From positions 310,001-374,000 of the forward strand of contig NZ_JAEQMU010000001.1 of the NCBI RefSeq assembly GCF_017908035.1: a stretch of 64,000 nucleotides of DNA, read 5' to 3'. The notes under the pieces were generated by a model, which made no database searches, was not told the origin of the DNA, and saw only the letters and a list, made by a program, of their open reading frames with translations. The DNA comes from Sphingobacterium tabacisoli. GTDB lineage: Bacteria > Bacteroidota > Bacteroidia > Sphingobacteriales > Sphingobacteriaceae. Below are positions 45,110 through 53,648 of this stretch, one piece after another (positions within the stretch are counted from its first letter, which is position 1; each line of letters starts with the position of its first letter). Position numbers and translations under genes: made by a program.

Positions 45110-46060
45110 ATGGATATTTCAGTTGTAGTACCCTTGTATAATGAAGCCGAGTCACTGCCGGAACTGACCGATTGGATTCGACGTGTGATGGTAGCCCATA
45201 ACTTTAGTTATGAGATCATTTTGGTTGACGATGGGAGTAAGGATACATCCTGGTCGGTTATATTAGATCTGAAGCAACAGCACGAACAGATTTCGGGAAT
45301 AAAGTTTAGACGTAACTATGGTAAGTCTGCGGCTTTGAATGTTGGGTTTGCAGCAGCTCAAGGAGAGGTTGTGATTACAATGGATGCAGATTTACAGGAT
45401 AGTCCGGATGAGATCCCTGAATTGTACGACCGTGTTATGAATCAAGGGGCGGATCTTGTGTCAGGCTGGAAACAGAAACGATATGACCCTATTACAAAGA
45501 CGATCCCCACAAAGTTATTTAATGCTGTGACTCGGGCTATGTCTGGTATTAATAATCTACACGATTTCAACTGTGGATTGAAGGCCTATAAGAAAGATGT
45601 GGTAAAGAGCATAGAGGTGTATGGTGAAATGCATAGATATATTCCTGTGATTGCTAAATGGGCAGGGTTTTCTAATATACAAGAACAGGTCGTACAACAC
45701 TATCCTAGAAAATACGGTACAACAAAATTTGGTGCAGGTAGGTTTGTGAAGGGATTTTTGGATTTGATGTCTATTTTCTTCGTCGGTAAGTTTGGGAAAA
45801 GGCCAATGCACTTTTTTGGACCGATAGGTGTTATCAGTTTTTTAATTGGTTTTTTTATTACAATATACTTGATATCGGAAAAGCTAATGAGTATTGCGAG
45901 CGGTTCCGTATATCGTAATGTAACTGATCAACCTTTATTTTACCTATCGTTGTTGGCGATTATGATTGGTACACAGTTATTTTTGACTGGGTTTATTGCT
46001 GAACTGTTATCAAGAAATAGTTCGGAGCGTAATAAATATCAAATCGAACGAGTTGTGTAA
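45110..46060 (+). CDS. GT2 polyprenyl-phosphate glycosyltransferase (DPM/GtrB-like)
   Basis: 316 residues. GT-A domain at 1-220 with VVPLYNEAESLPEL, ILVDDGSKDTSW, KFRRNYGKSAALNVGF, the catalytic TMDADLQDSPDEIP (DxD variant) and HDFNCGLKAYKKDV. Two C-terminal transmembrane helices (about 235-258 and 285-308) as in GtrB. It probably loads a sugar onto undecaprenyl phosphate at the cytoplasmic face. Followed two bases later by a second GT2. Confidence 0.9.
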   Translation: MDISVVVPLYNEAESLPELTDWIRRVMVAHNFSYEIILVDDGSKDTSWSVILDLKQQHEQISGIKFRRNYGKSAALNVGFAAAQGEVVITMDADLQDSPDEIPELYDRVMNQGADLVSGWKQKRYDPITKTIPTKLFNAVTRAMSGINNLHDFNCGLKAYKKDVVKSIEVYGEMHRYIPVIAKWAGFSNIQEQVVQHYPRKYGTTKFGAGRFVKGFLDLMSIFFVGKFGKRPMHFFGPIGVISFLIGFFITIYLISEKLMSIASGSVYRNVTDQPLFYLSLLAIMIGTQLFLTGFIAELLSRNSSERNKYQIERVV

Positions 46061-46062
46061 CC

Positions 46063-47070
46063 ATGTTTTTTTCAATTATTATTCCCCTCTATAACCGTCC
46101 TGAAGAAATCAGAGAACTTTTACAGTCTCTGTTAAGGCAATCCTATAAGGATTTTGAGGTTATTGTTGTGGAAGATGGATCAACTGTGCCCGCAAAAACT
46201 ATTGTAGAGGGATTTAAAGAAGACCTGGATATCCATTATTTTGAAAAGAAAAATGAAGGTCAGGGATTTGCTCGGAACTATGGGTTTGAACGAGCTCATG
46301 GTGCATATTTTATTGTGTTTGATTCGGATATTCTCGTTCCAGAAGACTATTTGGCAATTGTAAAGGAATCTATTGATGAGGAGGGATGGGATGCTTTTGG
46401 TGGACCTGATGCAGCGCATGACTCTTTTAGTACGATACAGAAGGCTATCAGTTATTCAATGACTAGTCCATTTACGACTGGTGGGATACGGGGAAATAAG
46501 AATCACGTCGGACAATTTCATCCCCGCAGTTTTAACATGGGAATATCAAGAAACGTATGGGAGTCTACAGGAGGGTATAAGTTGTCGAGGAGATCAGAAG
46601 ATATTGAATTTAGTATTAGAATGATCAATTCAGGGTTTAAGGTGGGGCTTATTTCTGAGGCTTTTGTATACCATAAAAGACGTACTAGCCTAAATCAGTT
46701 CTTTAAGCAAATCTATAATTTTGGAAAGGGGAGGATTGATATTGCTCAAATCTATCCGAGTGAGTTAAAAGCTGTACATGCATTGCCTGCTGTCTTTACA
46801 TTGGGAGTGTTAGGACTTTTTATATTGAATATCGTAGATCTTCTATTATTTAATGATGTCGTGTTACTACATTACTTAGTGTGGCTGGGAGATCTTTTTT
46901 TATTCTCCTTTGTGGTACTGCTTCTGTGGCATAGTACAATGGTAACTAAGAGCTTTAGAGTGGGACTTTTTTCTGTTGTGACTGCTTTTATACAACTGAT
47001 GGCTTATGGTTTTGGCTTCATGCGAAATTATATAGACCGTGTATTGTTGCGGAAAGACACCTCAGTGTAA
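46063..47070 (+). CDS. GT2 family glycosyltransferase, membrane-bound
   Basis: 335 residues. GT-A fold with SIIIPLYNRPEEIRELLQSL, VIVVEDGST, NEGQGFARNYGF, the DxD-like IVFDSDILVPEDY and SRRSEDIEFSIRM; three C-terminal transmembrane helices (about 245-330). Donor and acceptor are unknown; the preceding DPM-like enzyme may supply the lipid-linked sugar. Confidence 0.88.
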   Translation: MFFSIIIPLYNRPEEIRELLQSLLRQSYKDFEVIVVEDGSTVPAKTIVEGFKEDLDIHYFEKKNEGQGFARNYGFERAHGAYFIVFDSDILVPEDYLAIVKESIDEEGWDAFGGPDAAHDSFSTIQKAISYSMTSPFTTGGIRGNKNHVGQFHPRSFNMGISRNVWESTGGYKLSRRSEDIEFSIRMINSGFKVGLISEAFVYHKRRTSLNQFFKQIYNFGKGRIDIAQIYPSELKAVHALPAVFTLGVLGLFILNIVDLLLFNDVVLLHYLVWLGDLFLFSFVVLLLWHSTMVTKSFRVGLFSVVTAFIQLMAYGFGFMRNYIDRVLLRKDTSV

Positions 47071-47131
47071 ATGAAGTAACAATTTGGTAAGGAAATTCAT
47101 GTAATAATTAGTAGTTAAGGAATTGATAGTT

Positions 47132-47139
47132 TAAATTTG
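47132..47139 (+). promoter_or_regulatory. -7 box four bases before a GTG start
   Basis: TAAATTTG, a perfect TAnnTTTG, ends four bases before the GTG at 47144. Confidence 0.55.
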
Positions 47140-47143
47140 AATA

Positions 47144-47410
47144 GTGGTATCGATTACACAGTATAATCTAGATAAGATAGAAAATTTGTTGGAAGAGCTG
47201 GGCTATAAAGTCCGGTATGAAAAAGGTAACTTTAAGACCGGGGCTTGTGTTATTCAAAACTCTAAAGTTATTGTGGTCAACAAATTTTCTAATTTGGAGA
47301 TTAAAATAAATTCTCTAGTTCAATTGATTCGGGATTTTGAATTTCTTAAAGAGAATCTGGATGAAAAGCAATGGGCATTTTATAAGTCATTATTGAAAAC
47401 AAACGATTAG
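47144..47410 (+). CDS. Small conserved hypothetical protein, GTG start
   Basis: 88 residues beginning VSITQYNLDKIENLLEELGY, with a predicted helix-strand-strand-helix pattern (YKVRYEKGNFKTGACVI, KVIVVNKFSNLEIKINSL). No ATG is available at the N-terminus, so the start is taken as GTG. It ends four bases before the MBL hydrolase gene. No family is named; its tight spacing argues it is real. Confidence 0.7.
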   Translation: MVSITQYNLDKIENLLEELGYKVRYEKGNFKTGACVIQNSKVIVVNKFSNLEIKINSLVQLIRDFEFLKENLDEKQWAFYKSLLKTND

Positions 47411-47413
47411 ATA

Positions 47414-48184
47414 TTGAAAATTCGATTTTTAGGAACAGGAACTTCTCAAGGCGTACCCGTAATTGCGTGTAGCTGTCCGGTATGTCAATCTACTGATCAG
47501 CGAGACAAGCGGTTGCGTACTTCTGTTTTGATTGAATTAGATAACGGGTATAACGTGGTTATTGATACTGGACCCGATTTTCGATATCAGATGTTGCGTG
47601 AGGGAGTAGACCATTTGGATGCTGTCCTGATGACACATTCTCACAAAGATCATATTGCAGGTCTCGATGATGTACGTGCATTTAATTATCATCAACAGCA
47701 GTCGATTTCGATTTATGCTGATGCCGCTACTTTGGAGGCGTTACAAAGGGAGTTTTACTATGCTTTTTCCGCTGTTAAGTACCCTGGCGTGCCTCAACTT
47801 GACCTTGAAGAAATAAAAGCTGGGATTTCTTTTGATATATTTGAGCAAAAGATAATGCCTTTTGAAGTATTGCATTATAAGATGCCGGTTATGGGATTTC
47901 GAATCGGTAAATTTGCTTATATCACCGATGCCAAGACCGTGTCTCAAGAGAGTAGAGCACAATTAGAAGGGTTGGATATATTGGTCGTTAATGCGTTGCA
48001 GGAGTCTCCGCATATATCACATTTTACCCTAGAAGAGGCGCTAGCTTTTATCGCTGATGTAAAGCCACAACGAGCCTATCTTACTCATATAAGCCATAGA
48101 TTTGGAAAACATGAATATATAGAGCGTATTCTCCCTGCTCATGTGCATGTTGCCTACGATAGACTCGCTATTGAGGTGAAATAA
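47414..48184 (+). CDS. MBL-fold metallohydrolase (PhnP-like), TTG start
   Basis: 256 residues starting at TTG 47414: KIRFLGTGTSQGVPVIACSC, a near-perfect N-terminus for PhnP/ElaC-type MBL proteins, so no ATG is needed. Metal site THSHKDHIAGLDDVR (HxHxDH), IDTGPDFRYQM, AYITDAKTVS and YLTHISHRFGKH. Cys pair CSCPVC near residue 21 as in PhnP. Predicted phosphodiesterase; the substrate (for example cyclic phosphate or RNA) is not defined. Confidence 0.9.
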   Translation: MKIRFLGTGTSQGVPVIACSCPVCQSTDQRDKRLRTSVLIELDNGYNVVIDTGPDFRYQMLREGVDHLDAVLMTHSHKDHIAGLDDVRAFNYHQQQSISIYADAATLEALQREFYYAFSAVKYPGVPQLDLEEIKAGISFDIFEQKIMPFEVLHYKMPVMGFRIGKFAYITDAKTVSQESRAQLEGLDILVVNALQESPHISHFTLEEALAFIADVKPQRAYLTHISHRFGKHEYIERILPAHVHVAYDRLAIEVK

Positions 48185-48274
48185 TTTGGTTTGCAAGAAA
48201 CTTTTTGAATTATCGGCTGTTCGTTATTGTAAAATAATTAGAACAACAGTATAAATTCATTAAATTTTAAAGCT

Positions 48275-48427
48275 ATGGGAAATTTACTTTATTTAATCGC
48301 CGTAATTTTGGTTATTATTTGGGCTATTAGTTTTTTAGGAGGATACGCAACAGGAGGAATCATCCATATTTTGTTGGTCATTGCTATTATCGTCGTATTA
48401 TTACGTATCATACGAGGTAATGCATAG
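48275..48427 (+). CDS. lmo0937-family small membrane protein
   Basis: 50 residues beginning MGNLLYLIAVILVIIWAISF and ending RIIRGNA, two transmembrane helices joined by GGYATGG. This matches the lmo0937-type small hydrophobic family, often annotated as a stress-related membrane protein of unknown function. It lies between the MBL hydrolase and ispD (convergent). Confidence 0.88.
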   Translation: MGNLLYLIAVILVIIWAISFLGGYATGGIIHILLVIAIIVVLLRIIRGNA

Positions 48428-48468
48428 CCGAGTTAATCAGCGCTATCTTGTTCCTGAGGGATTCCTGT

Positions 48469-49158
48469 TTAGATCTCACCTTTGAGGTATAGTTCTGCTA
48501 TTTTGAAATCTATTGGAAAAGTCAGCTTTATATTTCTTTCGGTACTTTCGATTAAGTGTATAGAATGGCCTTTTTGTTCAACGACTGAAGCATCATCTGT
48601 GAATATAGGAGTCTCTTCTTGTTCAAAGGCTTCAATCAAGAGGGAAGCAGGGAAAGATTGTGGGGTCTGTATTTGCCATACATCATTGCGGTCTATTGCT
48701 GTGGAGGCGTTCTTGTTGCCTAGTCGGATGGAGTTGACACTGGGGATAGCTAGAACATTACTTTGGCCTTGGAGTGCAAGTTCGAATGATTTTATGATCA
48801 ATGAACTGTCTACTAAGGGACGCGCTGCGTCGTGTATCGCAATGGCGGTGGGATGATCAAGCGATGGTGTCGTGGCTACAATATGGCATATGGCATTTTT
48901 GATACTTTGAAAACGGGTATTACCACCAGAGACTAACTCATGTGGGATATCAAACTCATACTCTTTACATAAGGACCTCCATGTCTCTATCATCTCTTCG
49001 TTTAAGACGATAAGGATACGGTCGGCTATACCAGAAAAAGCGAGTACGGTATGCATAAGCACAGGTCTGTCATGCAATAAAAGGTATTGTTTTGGGAGGT
49101 TGGATTGGAGACGTGTGCCACTTCCTCCTGCGGCTATGATTGCAATCTTGTTGGCCAT
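48469..49158 (-). CDS. ispD: MEP cytidylyltransferase
   Basis: Third step of the MEP isoprenoid pathway (CTP plus MEP). 229 residues from the ATG at 49158: IIAAGGSGTRLQSNLPKQYL, AIHDAARPLVDSSLI, WQIQTPQSF, FTDDASVVEQKGH, and ESTERNIKLTFPIDFKIAE, all IspD signatures. The frame opens further at 49224 but would be translated through a terminator-like hairpin, so the shorter start is chosen. Confidence 0.95.
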   Translation of the reverse strand: MANKIAIIAAGGSGTRLQSNLPKQYLLLHDRPVLMHTVLAFSGIADRILIVLNEEMIETWRSLCKEYEFDIPHELVSGGNTRFQSIKNAICHIVATTPSLDHPTAIAIHDAARPLVDSSLIIKSFELALQGQSNVLAIPSVNSIRLGNKNASTAIDRNDVWQIQTPQSFPASLLIEAFEQEETPIFTDDASVVEQKGHSIHLIESTERNIKLTFPIDFKIAELYLKGEI

Positions 49159-49161
49159 AAT

Positions 49162-49201
49162 AAAAAAAGCGTGGATTTTAATTATCCACGCTTCAAACCT
49201 A
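49162..49201 (-). promoter_or_regulatory. ispD promoter merged with a terminator-like hairpin
   Basis: On the minus strand TTG, then 21 bases, then TAGGTTTG (49194-49201), directly followed by AAGCGTGGAT-N7-ATCCACGCTT (49167-49193) and a T-run that ends a few bases before the ispD ATG (49158). It could terminate queA transcripts while providing ispD's promoter, or form a leader hairpin. Confidence 0.65.
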
Positions 49202-49344
49202 CATAAAATTGTATTTATGCGCAATATAAATGCGCTTTTATATAGAAATATTCATAAGCTTTAGTCTTATCTTAAATTATAGGAAGAGCTAAAGTTTTTA
49301 TCTTTAATATAATAGTTAATTAAAGATATGGGATGTTCTAAATC

Positions 49345-50394
49345 TTAAATAATAAGCATTGCATCACCGTAGCTGTAAAAGCGGTATTTCTCTTTAACAG
49401 CTACCTCATAAGCATTCATTACATTTTCGTAACCTCCAAATGCCGCAATCATTACTAATAATGTTGATTCTGGAGTATGGAAGTTGGTGATCATTGAGTT
49501 TGCTATACTGAATTCGTATGGTGGATAGATGAATTTACTCGTCCAATCTGTACCTGGTTTCAAGTGTCTGTCTGCTGATACAGAGGATTCTATCGCGCGC
49601 ATGGAGGTTGTACCTACAGCACATATACGGCGTTTATCATCGATAGCGCGGTTTACTCTATTTGCAGCTTCATCCGTTATGATAAACTGCTCGGAGTCCA
49701 TTTTATGTTTAGTTAAATCCTCTACCTCGACGGTACGGAATGTACCTAAGCCTATGTGTAGTGTAATCTCGGCGAAGTCAACTCCCTTAAGTTCTAGACG
49801 TTTCATCAATTCTCTAGAGAAGTGAAGCCCTGCTGTAGGTGCTGCTACTGCACCTTCATTTTTCGCATAGATGGTTTGATAACGGAATTTATCTTCTGGA
49901 GTCGCCTTACGTTTTATGTATTTTGGTAGTGGTGTTTCTCCTAGGATTTCGATGTTACGACGGAATTCTTCGTCAGTACCTTCGAAAAGAAAGCGGATAG
50001 TACGGCCTCTGGATGTTGTATTGTCAACTACCTCAGCGACTAGTAAATCATCATCACCAAAATAAAGCTTGTTTCCTACACGAATCTTACGGGCTGGATC
50101 TACCAAAACATCCCATAGTCTTAGCTCTCTGTTGAGTTCACGAAGAAGGAATACTTCGATGGTAGCACCTGTTTTCTCTTTATTACCGTACATACGGGCC
50201 GGGAAAACTTTGGTGTCGTTTAATATCATCACGTCTTTATCATCAAAATAATCTAAGACGTCTTTAAAGATTTTATGTTCAATCTTACCTGTATCTTTAT
50301 GTAAGACCATTAAACGTGATTCGTCACGTTGTTCAGATGGCTCAGATGCCAACAGAGATTCAGGTAAGTTGAATTTAAATTGTGATAATTTCAT
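49345..50394 (-). CDS. queA: tRNA ribosyltransferase-isomerase (queuosine)
   Basis: Transfers and isomerises ribose from S-adenosylmethionine to preQ1-tRNA. 349 residues from the ATG at 50394 ([19 protein letters not shown]), a usual QueA length. Signatures: [42 protein letters not shown] and [17 protein letters not shown]. The longer frame from 50451 is upstream leader. Monocistronic-looking, with a terminator from the upstream gene in between. Confidence 0.95.
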   Translation of the reverse strand: MKLSQFKFNLPESLLASEPSEQRDESRLMVLHKDTGKIEHKIFKDVLDYFDDKDVMILNDTKVFPARMYGNKEKTGATIEVFLLRELNRELRLWDVLVDPARKIRVGNKLYFGDDDLLVAEVVDNTTSRGRTIRFLFEGTDEEFRRNIEILGETPLPKYIKRKATPEDKFRYQTIYAKNEGAVAAPTAGLHFSRELMKRLELKGVDFAEITLHIGLGTFRTVEVEDLTKHKMDSEQFIITDEAANRVNRAIDDKRRICAVGTTSMRAIESSVSADRHLKPGTDWTSKFIYPPYEFSIANSMITNFHTPESTLLVMIAAFGGYENVMNAYEVAVKEKYRFYSYGDAMLII

Positions 50395-50598
50395 GTGTAA
50401 ACAGTGTTTATGTGTTTTAACAGTCCTCAATAGGGCTAAAAAAGCACACAAAGGTATGCATTTTTATTGGGATTAGTGGTAAAATCTTTTGCCAGTTCCC
50501 TTTTTTCTGTTATAAGAATGGATGGATTCGATTGGAAAAAGATGATGTGGCCAGTCTTATTTTGATCAGTACAGATCGGGCAGATACTTGAAGATACT

Positions 50599-50626
50599 AA
50601 AAGCTCCCTTCGAGGAGGGAGCTTTT
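50599..50626 (-). terminator. Terminator of the aminotransferase gene
   Basis: AAAAGCTCCC (50599-50608) pairs with GGGAGCTTTT (50617-50626), loop of eight. A T-rich end lies on both strands, eight bases after the stop. Confidence 0.85.
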
Positions 50627-50633
50627 TATATGT

Positions 50634-51839
50634 TTAAGAAAGTTTTGCTAATGCTTCTTTTATTCTACGAAGAGCTTCTTTAAGATTTTCGTCTGAAGCG
50701 GCATAGGATAGTCGGATGTAGTTATCATTACCAAACGAGTTTCCATCTACAGTAGCAACGTGTCCTTGGTTGAGTAAGTATAACGCAAGGTCTCCTGAAT
50801 TTTTAATGATATTACCATCTTGGTCCTTTTTGCCAAAAAATGAGCTGATTTCTGGGAAGAAATAGAAAGCACCTTCCGGAAGATTGGTTTTAACACCGGG
50901 TATATCATTTAATAGATCATAGACCAACTGACGTCGACGTGCAAATGCTTCTTTCATTTTGTTAACACTCTCGAGACCTCCTTCATAGGCGGCAATTCCT
51001 GCACGCTGCGCTATGGAGCAGGTACCGGAGGTAGTCTGTCCTTGCATCTTGTCATTGGCGGCAGCAATTTCTTTGCTTGCGGCAATGTATCCCAAACGCC
51101 AGCCGGTCATAGCAAAGGCTTTTGAAAAACCATTGACAATGATTACGCGGTCTTTGATGCTTGAAAATTGAGCTATGGATTCGTGCTTGTCTATAAAGTT
51201 GATATGCTCATATATCTCATCCGATATGATGAATATATTAGGGTGTTTCTCAAAAACTTTAGCGAGTGCTTCCAATTCAGCCTTACTGTATACCGAACCT
51301 GTAGGATTACAAGGTGAGGAAAACATAAAGATTTTGGTCTTCGGCGTTATAGCGGCTTCCAGTTGTGCTGGTGTAATCTTGAAGTTGCTCTCGATATCAG
51401 TGTCAATAAAAACAGATTTTCCTTCTGCAAGGACTACCATTTCAGAGTAAGAGACCCAGTAGGGGGTAGGAATGATTACCTCATCTCCAGGATTGATCAA
51501 AGTCAGGATAACATTGGACAAAGATTGTTTAGCACCTGTGGATACGACAATCTGAGATATGTCATAATCTAGCCCGTTTTCGTTCTTCAGCTTGTCGACG
51601 ATGGCTTTCCTTAACTCAGGATATCCTGGTACGGGAGTATATCGCGTATAGTTTTCATCCAGTGCGGTTTTAGCGGCTTCTTTAACATGATCTGGAGTGT
51701 TAAAGTCAGGCTCGCCAACGCTTAAACTGATTACATTTATGCCTTGTGCGGCTAATTCACGACCTAATTTGGTCATTTTTAATGTAGCCGATTCGGAAAG
51801 GCTATTGATTCTATCTGATAAATATGATGTTGTGCTCAT
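50634..51839 (-). CDS. Class I PLP-dependent aminotransferase (AspC-like)
   Basis: 401 residues, fold type I. VISLSVGEPDFNTPDHV, TRYTPVPGYPELRKAI, SSPCNPTGSVYSK, IISDEIYEHINF and the PLP Lys in NGFSKAFAMTGWRLGY. The pattern is that of subgroup Ib aspartate/prephenate aminotransferases of Bacteroidota. The amino-acid substrate is inferred from the subgroup only. Own terminator downstream. Confidence 0.92.
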   Translation of the reverse strand: MSTTSYLSDRINSLSESATLKMTKLGRELAAQGINVISLSVGEPDFNTPDHVKEAAKTALDENYTRYTPVPGYPELRKAIVDKLKNENGLDYDISQIVVSTGAKQSLSNVILTLINPGDEVIIPTPYWVSYSEMVVLAEGKSVFIDTDIESNFKITPAQLEAAITPKTKIFMFSSPCNPTGSVYSKAELEALAKVFEKHPNIFIISDEIYEHINFIDKHESIAQFSSIKDRVIIVNGFSKAFAMTGWRLGYIAASKEIAAANDKMQGQTTSGTCSIAQRAGIAAYEGGLESVNKMKEAFARRRQLVYDLLNDIPGVKTNLPEGAFYFFPEISSFFGKKDQDGNIIKNSGDLALYLLNQGHVATVDGNSFGNDNYIRLSYAASDENLKEALRRIKEALAKLS

Positions 51840-51993
51840 GGTGATACAAATATATTATATATACTTCATTTTCAAACCTATTTTTTTGATAAATCCTGAT
51901 TAAAAACGATGCAGATTTACAAACTTGTCAATAGGGTAGTTCTAGTGTTTGAAGAAAGCGAAATTATACAATATAGATGATCATAATGCTTGT

Positions 51994-52869
51994 TTATTTT
52001 TCATTCTCTAGTTCTTTGCGGTAACAAGCGATATGTTTTTCGATGTCTGCTGGGAGGTCGGGATATTTAATGTCTTTGTGTTTTTTTAATTCTTCTAAAA
52101 TGACCTGTGCCACTAGATAGCGACATATTTCTTTGTTGTCCGCAGGTATAATATACCAAGGCGCCTGCTGTTTACTGGTGTGCTGGATGGCCTCCTGATA
52201 GTAGGACATATATTCATTCCAGCGTTTTCGTTCTTTTAGATCGCCTGGAGAAAATTTCCAATTGTGGTCTTCTTTATCTAGGCGTCTCAGTAAGCGGTTT
52301 TTCTGCTCGGACTTGGAGAGATGTAGGTAGAACTTTAGTAGAATCGTCCCATTTTGACAGATATGGTGTTCGAAATTATTGATCTGTTGATATCTTTTCT
52401 TCCAAAAATCTTTGGGAATATTCTTTACTTGGGTGATGCCTGGAATATTTTCCTGCAATATATATTCTGGATGTACACGAGTAACGAGAACATTTTCGTA
52501 ATGTGTGCGATTGAAAACGGTAAATTTGCCTCGTTCTGGTAGTGCGATATAGTGACGCCAAAGATAGTCATGTTGTAGTTCTTTGAAACTAGGGGTTTTA
52601 TAGCTTTGTACGACAACACCACGAGCGTTAAAATCTTTGAATACTTCTCGGATGAGGGAGTCTTTTCCCGCAGTATCCATACCCTGAAGACAGATCAATA
52701 CGCTGTATTTGTTGTGTGCGTACATGACTTCCTGTATATTTGCAATATCTTTTCGTACCTGTTTTAGTTCTTTTTTAGCTTCTTCAGGGCTAATCTTGTC
52801 AATGTGTGTGGGGAAATCCTTTAGTTGGAATTTTGAACCTGCCTTTAGTTGTTTCTGGAATTTACTCAT
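51994..52869 (-). CDS. ppk2: Polyphosphate kinase 2 family protein
   Basis: 291 residues. P-loop LQGMDTAGKDSLIREVF near residue 63 with the PPK2 Walker A, FNRTHYENVLVTRVHPE with the conserved Arg/His lid region, and RLLRRLDKEDHNWKFSPGDLKERKRWNEYMSYY. Uses polyphosphate to phosphorylate NMP or NDP; class (I, II or III) cannot be fixed by eye. Divergent from the SatD-like operon, sharing the 28-bp repeat region. Confidence 0.92.
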   Translation of the reverse strand: MSKFQKQLKAGSKFQLKDFPTHIDKISPEEAKKELKQVRKDIANIQEVMYAHNKYSVLICLQGMDTAGKDSLIREVFKDFNARGVVVQSYKTPSFKELQHDYLWRHYIALPERGKFTVFNRTHYENVLVTRVHPEYILQENIPGITQVKNIPKDFWKKRYQQINNFEHHICQNGTILLKFYLHLSKSEQKNRLLRRLDKEDHNWKFSPGDLKERKRWNEYMSYYQEAIQHTSKQQAPWYIIPADNKEICRYLVAQVILEELKKHKDIKYPDLPADIEKHIACYRKELENEK

Positions 52870-52937
52870 ATATACAAAACTCTATTTAGACATGATTTGT
52901 TTTCCTGTAGCTAATATAAATATTAAAACAGATCAAT

Positions 52938-53021
52938 TGATAATTGTTTTTATCATTGAAAGTAGTGATAATTTTGATTATCACTAAAAATAGTGATAAT
53001 TTTGATTATCCTTTTAAGGAG
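52938..53021 (+). promoter_or_regulatory. Three 28-bp tandem repeats with palindromes; promoter embedded
   Basis: Units start at 52938, 52966 and 52994; each opens with an 18-bp palindrome, TGATAATTTTGATTATCA in unit 2, TGATAATTGTTTTTATCA in unit 1, and one terminal mismatch in unit 3. A degenerate fourth start is at 53022. Unit 3 contains TAATTTTG (52997-53004), and unit 2 supplies TTTG (52973-52976) 20 bases upstream, so the array forms the -33 and -7 boxes of the satD gene. Confidence 0.85.
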
Positions 53022-53045
53022 TGATATGATAATAAATTAAAGGTT

Positions 53046-53648
53046 ATGGAATTGTATGCAATTATCACAGGTGACATTGTAGACTCGCGCTCTAAAGATA
53101 TTCGGGAATGGCTTCCACTTTTAGAGCAGACCTTAGGAGACTGTTCGGATAAGTTTGATGTTTTTAGAGGGGATAGTTTTCAGGTTATGGTGGGTATGGA
53201 GAAGGCTATTGAGTCTATGTTCTATATCAAATCCCGCATCCGGTCTCTCGGAGATCTGGAAGTTCGGATGGGACTGGGGATTGGTACGATAGAATATATG
53301 GACGCACATATAAAGAATTCATTTGGTGATGCTTTTGTGCGATCTGGTGAAGCCTTTGAATCGCTTCATAAAGATTTGCTAATGGTAAGGTCTCCTTGGG
53401 AAGATTGGGATGAGTTAAGTAATATTATGCTTAATTTATGCGTTGAGATAGCAAACCGATGGACCGCCAATATGGCGGAAACCGTTGCGGAAGCGTTGCG
53501 ATCCCCTGACCTGAATCAACAGGAGCTAGCAAAGAAACTCCACCGTAAGCATCAGAGCCAAGTGAGTACTGAGCTTACTAAGGCGGGTTGGAGCAAATTA
53601 AATAAAGCAATAGCCTATTGCACAGAACAATTATTGAAAAGATGCTGA
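53046..53648 (+). CDS. SatD-family protein: cyclase-like domain plus HTH
   Basis: 200 residues, no membrane segment. N-terminal 1-110: ITGDIVDSR at 7-15, FRGDSFQVMV at 40-49, VRMGLGIGTI at 73-82 and FGDAFVRSGEAFESL at 93-107 follow the order and spacing of class III adenylate/guanylate cyclases. The two metal-Asp positions (D10, D43) are kept; the Asn/Arg pair for transition-state binding is not. The C-terminal LNQQELAKKLHRKHQSQVST (154-173) looks like a helix-turn-helix. SatD membership is from ITGDIV...RGDSFQ. It overlaps the DUF3307 gene by seven bases. Inferred to be a nucleotide-sensing regulator. Confidence 0.75.
   Translation: MELYAIITGDIVDSRSKDIREWLPLLEQTLGDCSDKFDVFRGDSFQVMVGMEKAIESMFYIKSRIRSLGDLEVRMGLGIGTIEYMDAHIKNSFGDAFVRSGEAFESLHKDLLMVRSPWEDWDELSNIMLNLCVEIANRWTANMAETVAEALRSPDLNQQELAKKLHRKHQSQVSTELTKAGWSKLNKAIAYCTEQLLKRC

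Noticed and set aside
49159..49224. Longer ispD start (22 extra residues)
   Set aside because: Would be translated through the promoter and hairpin; extra residues do not match IspD.
52938..53021. CRISPR array
   Set aside because: Repeats are contiguous with no unique spacers, only three units, and no cas genes nearby; operator/promoter fits better.
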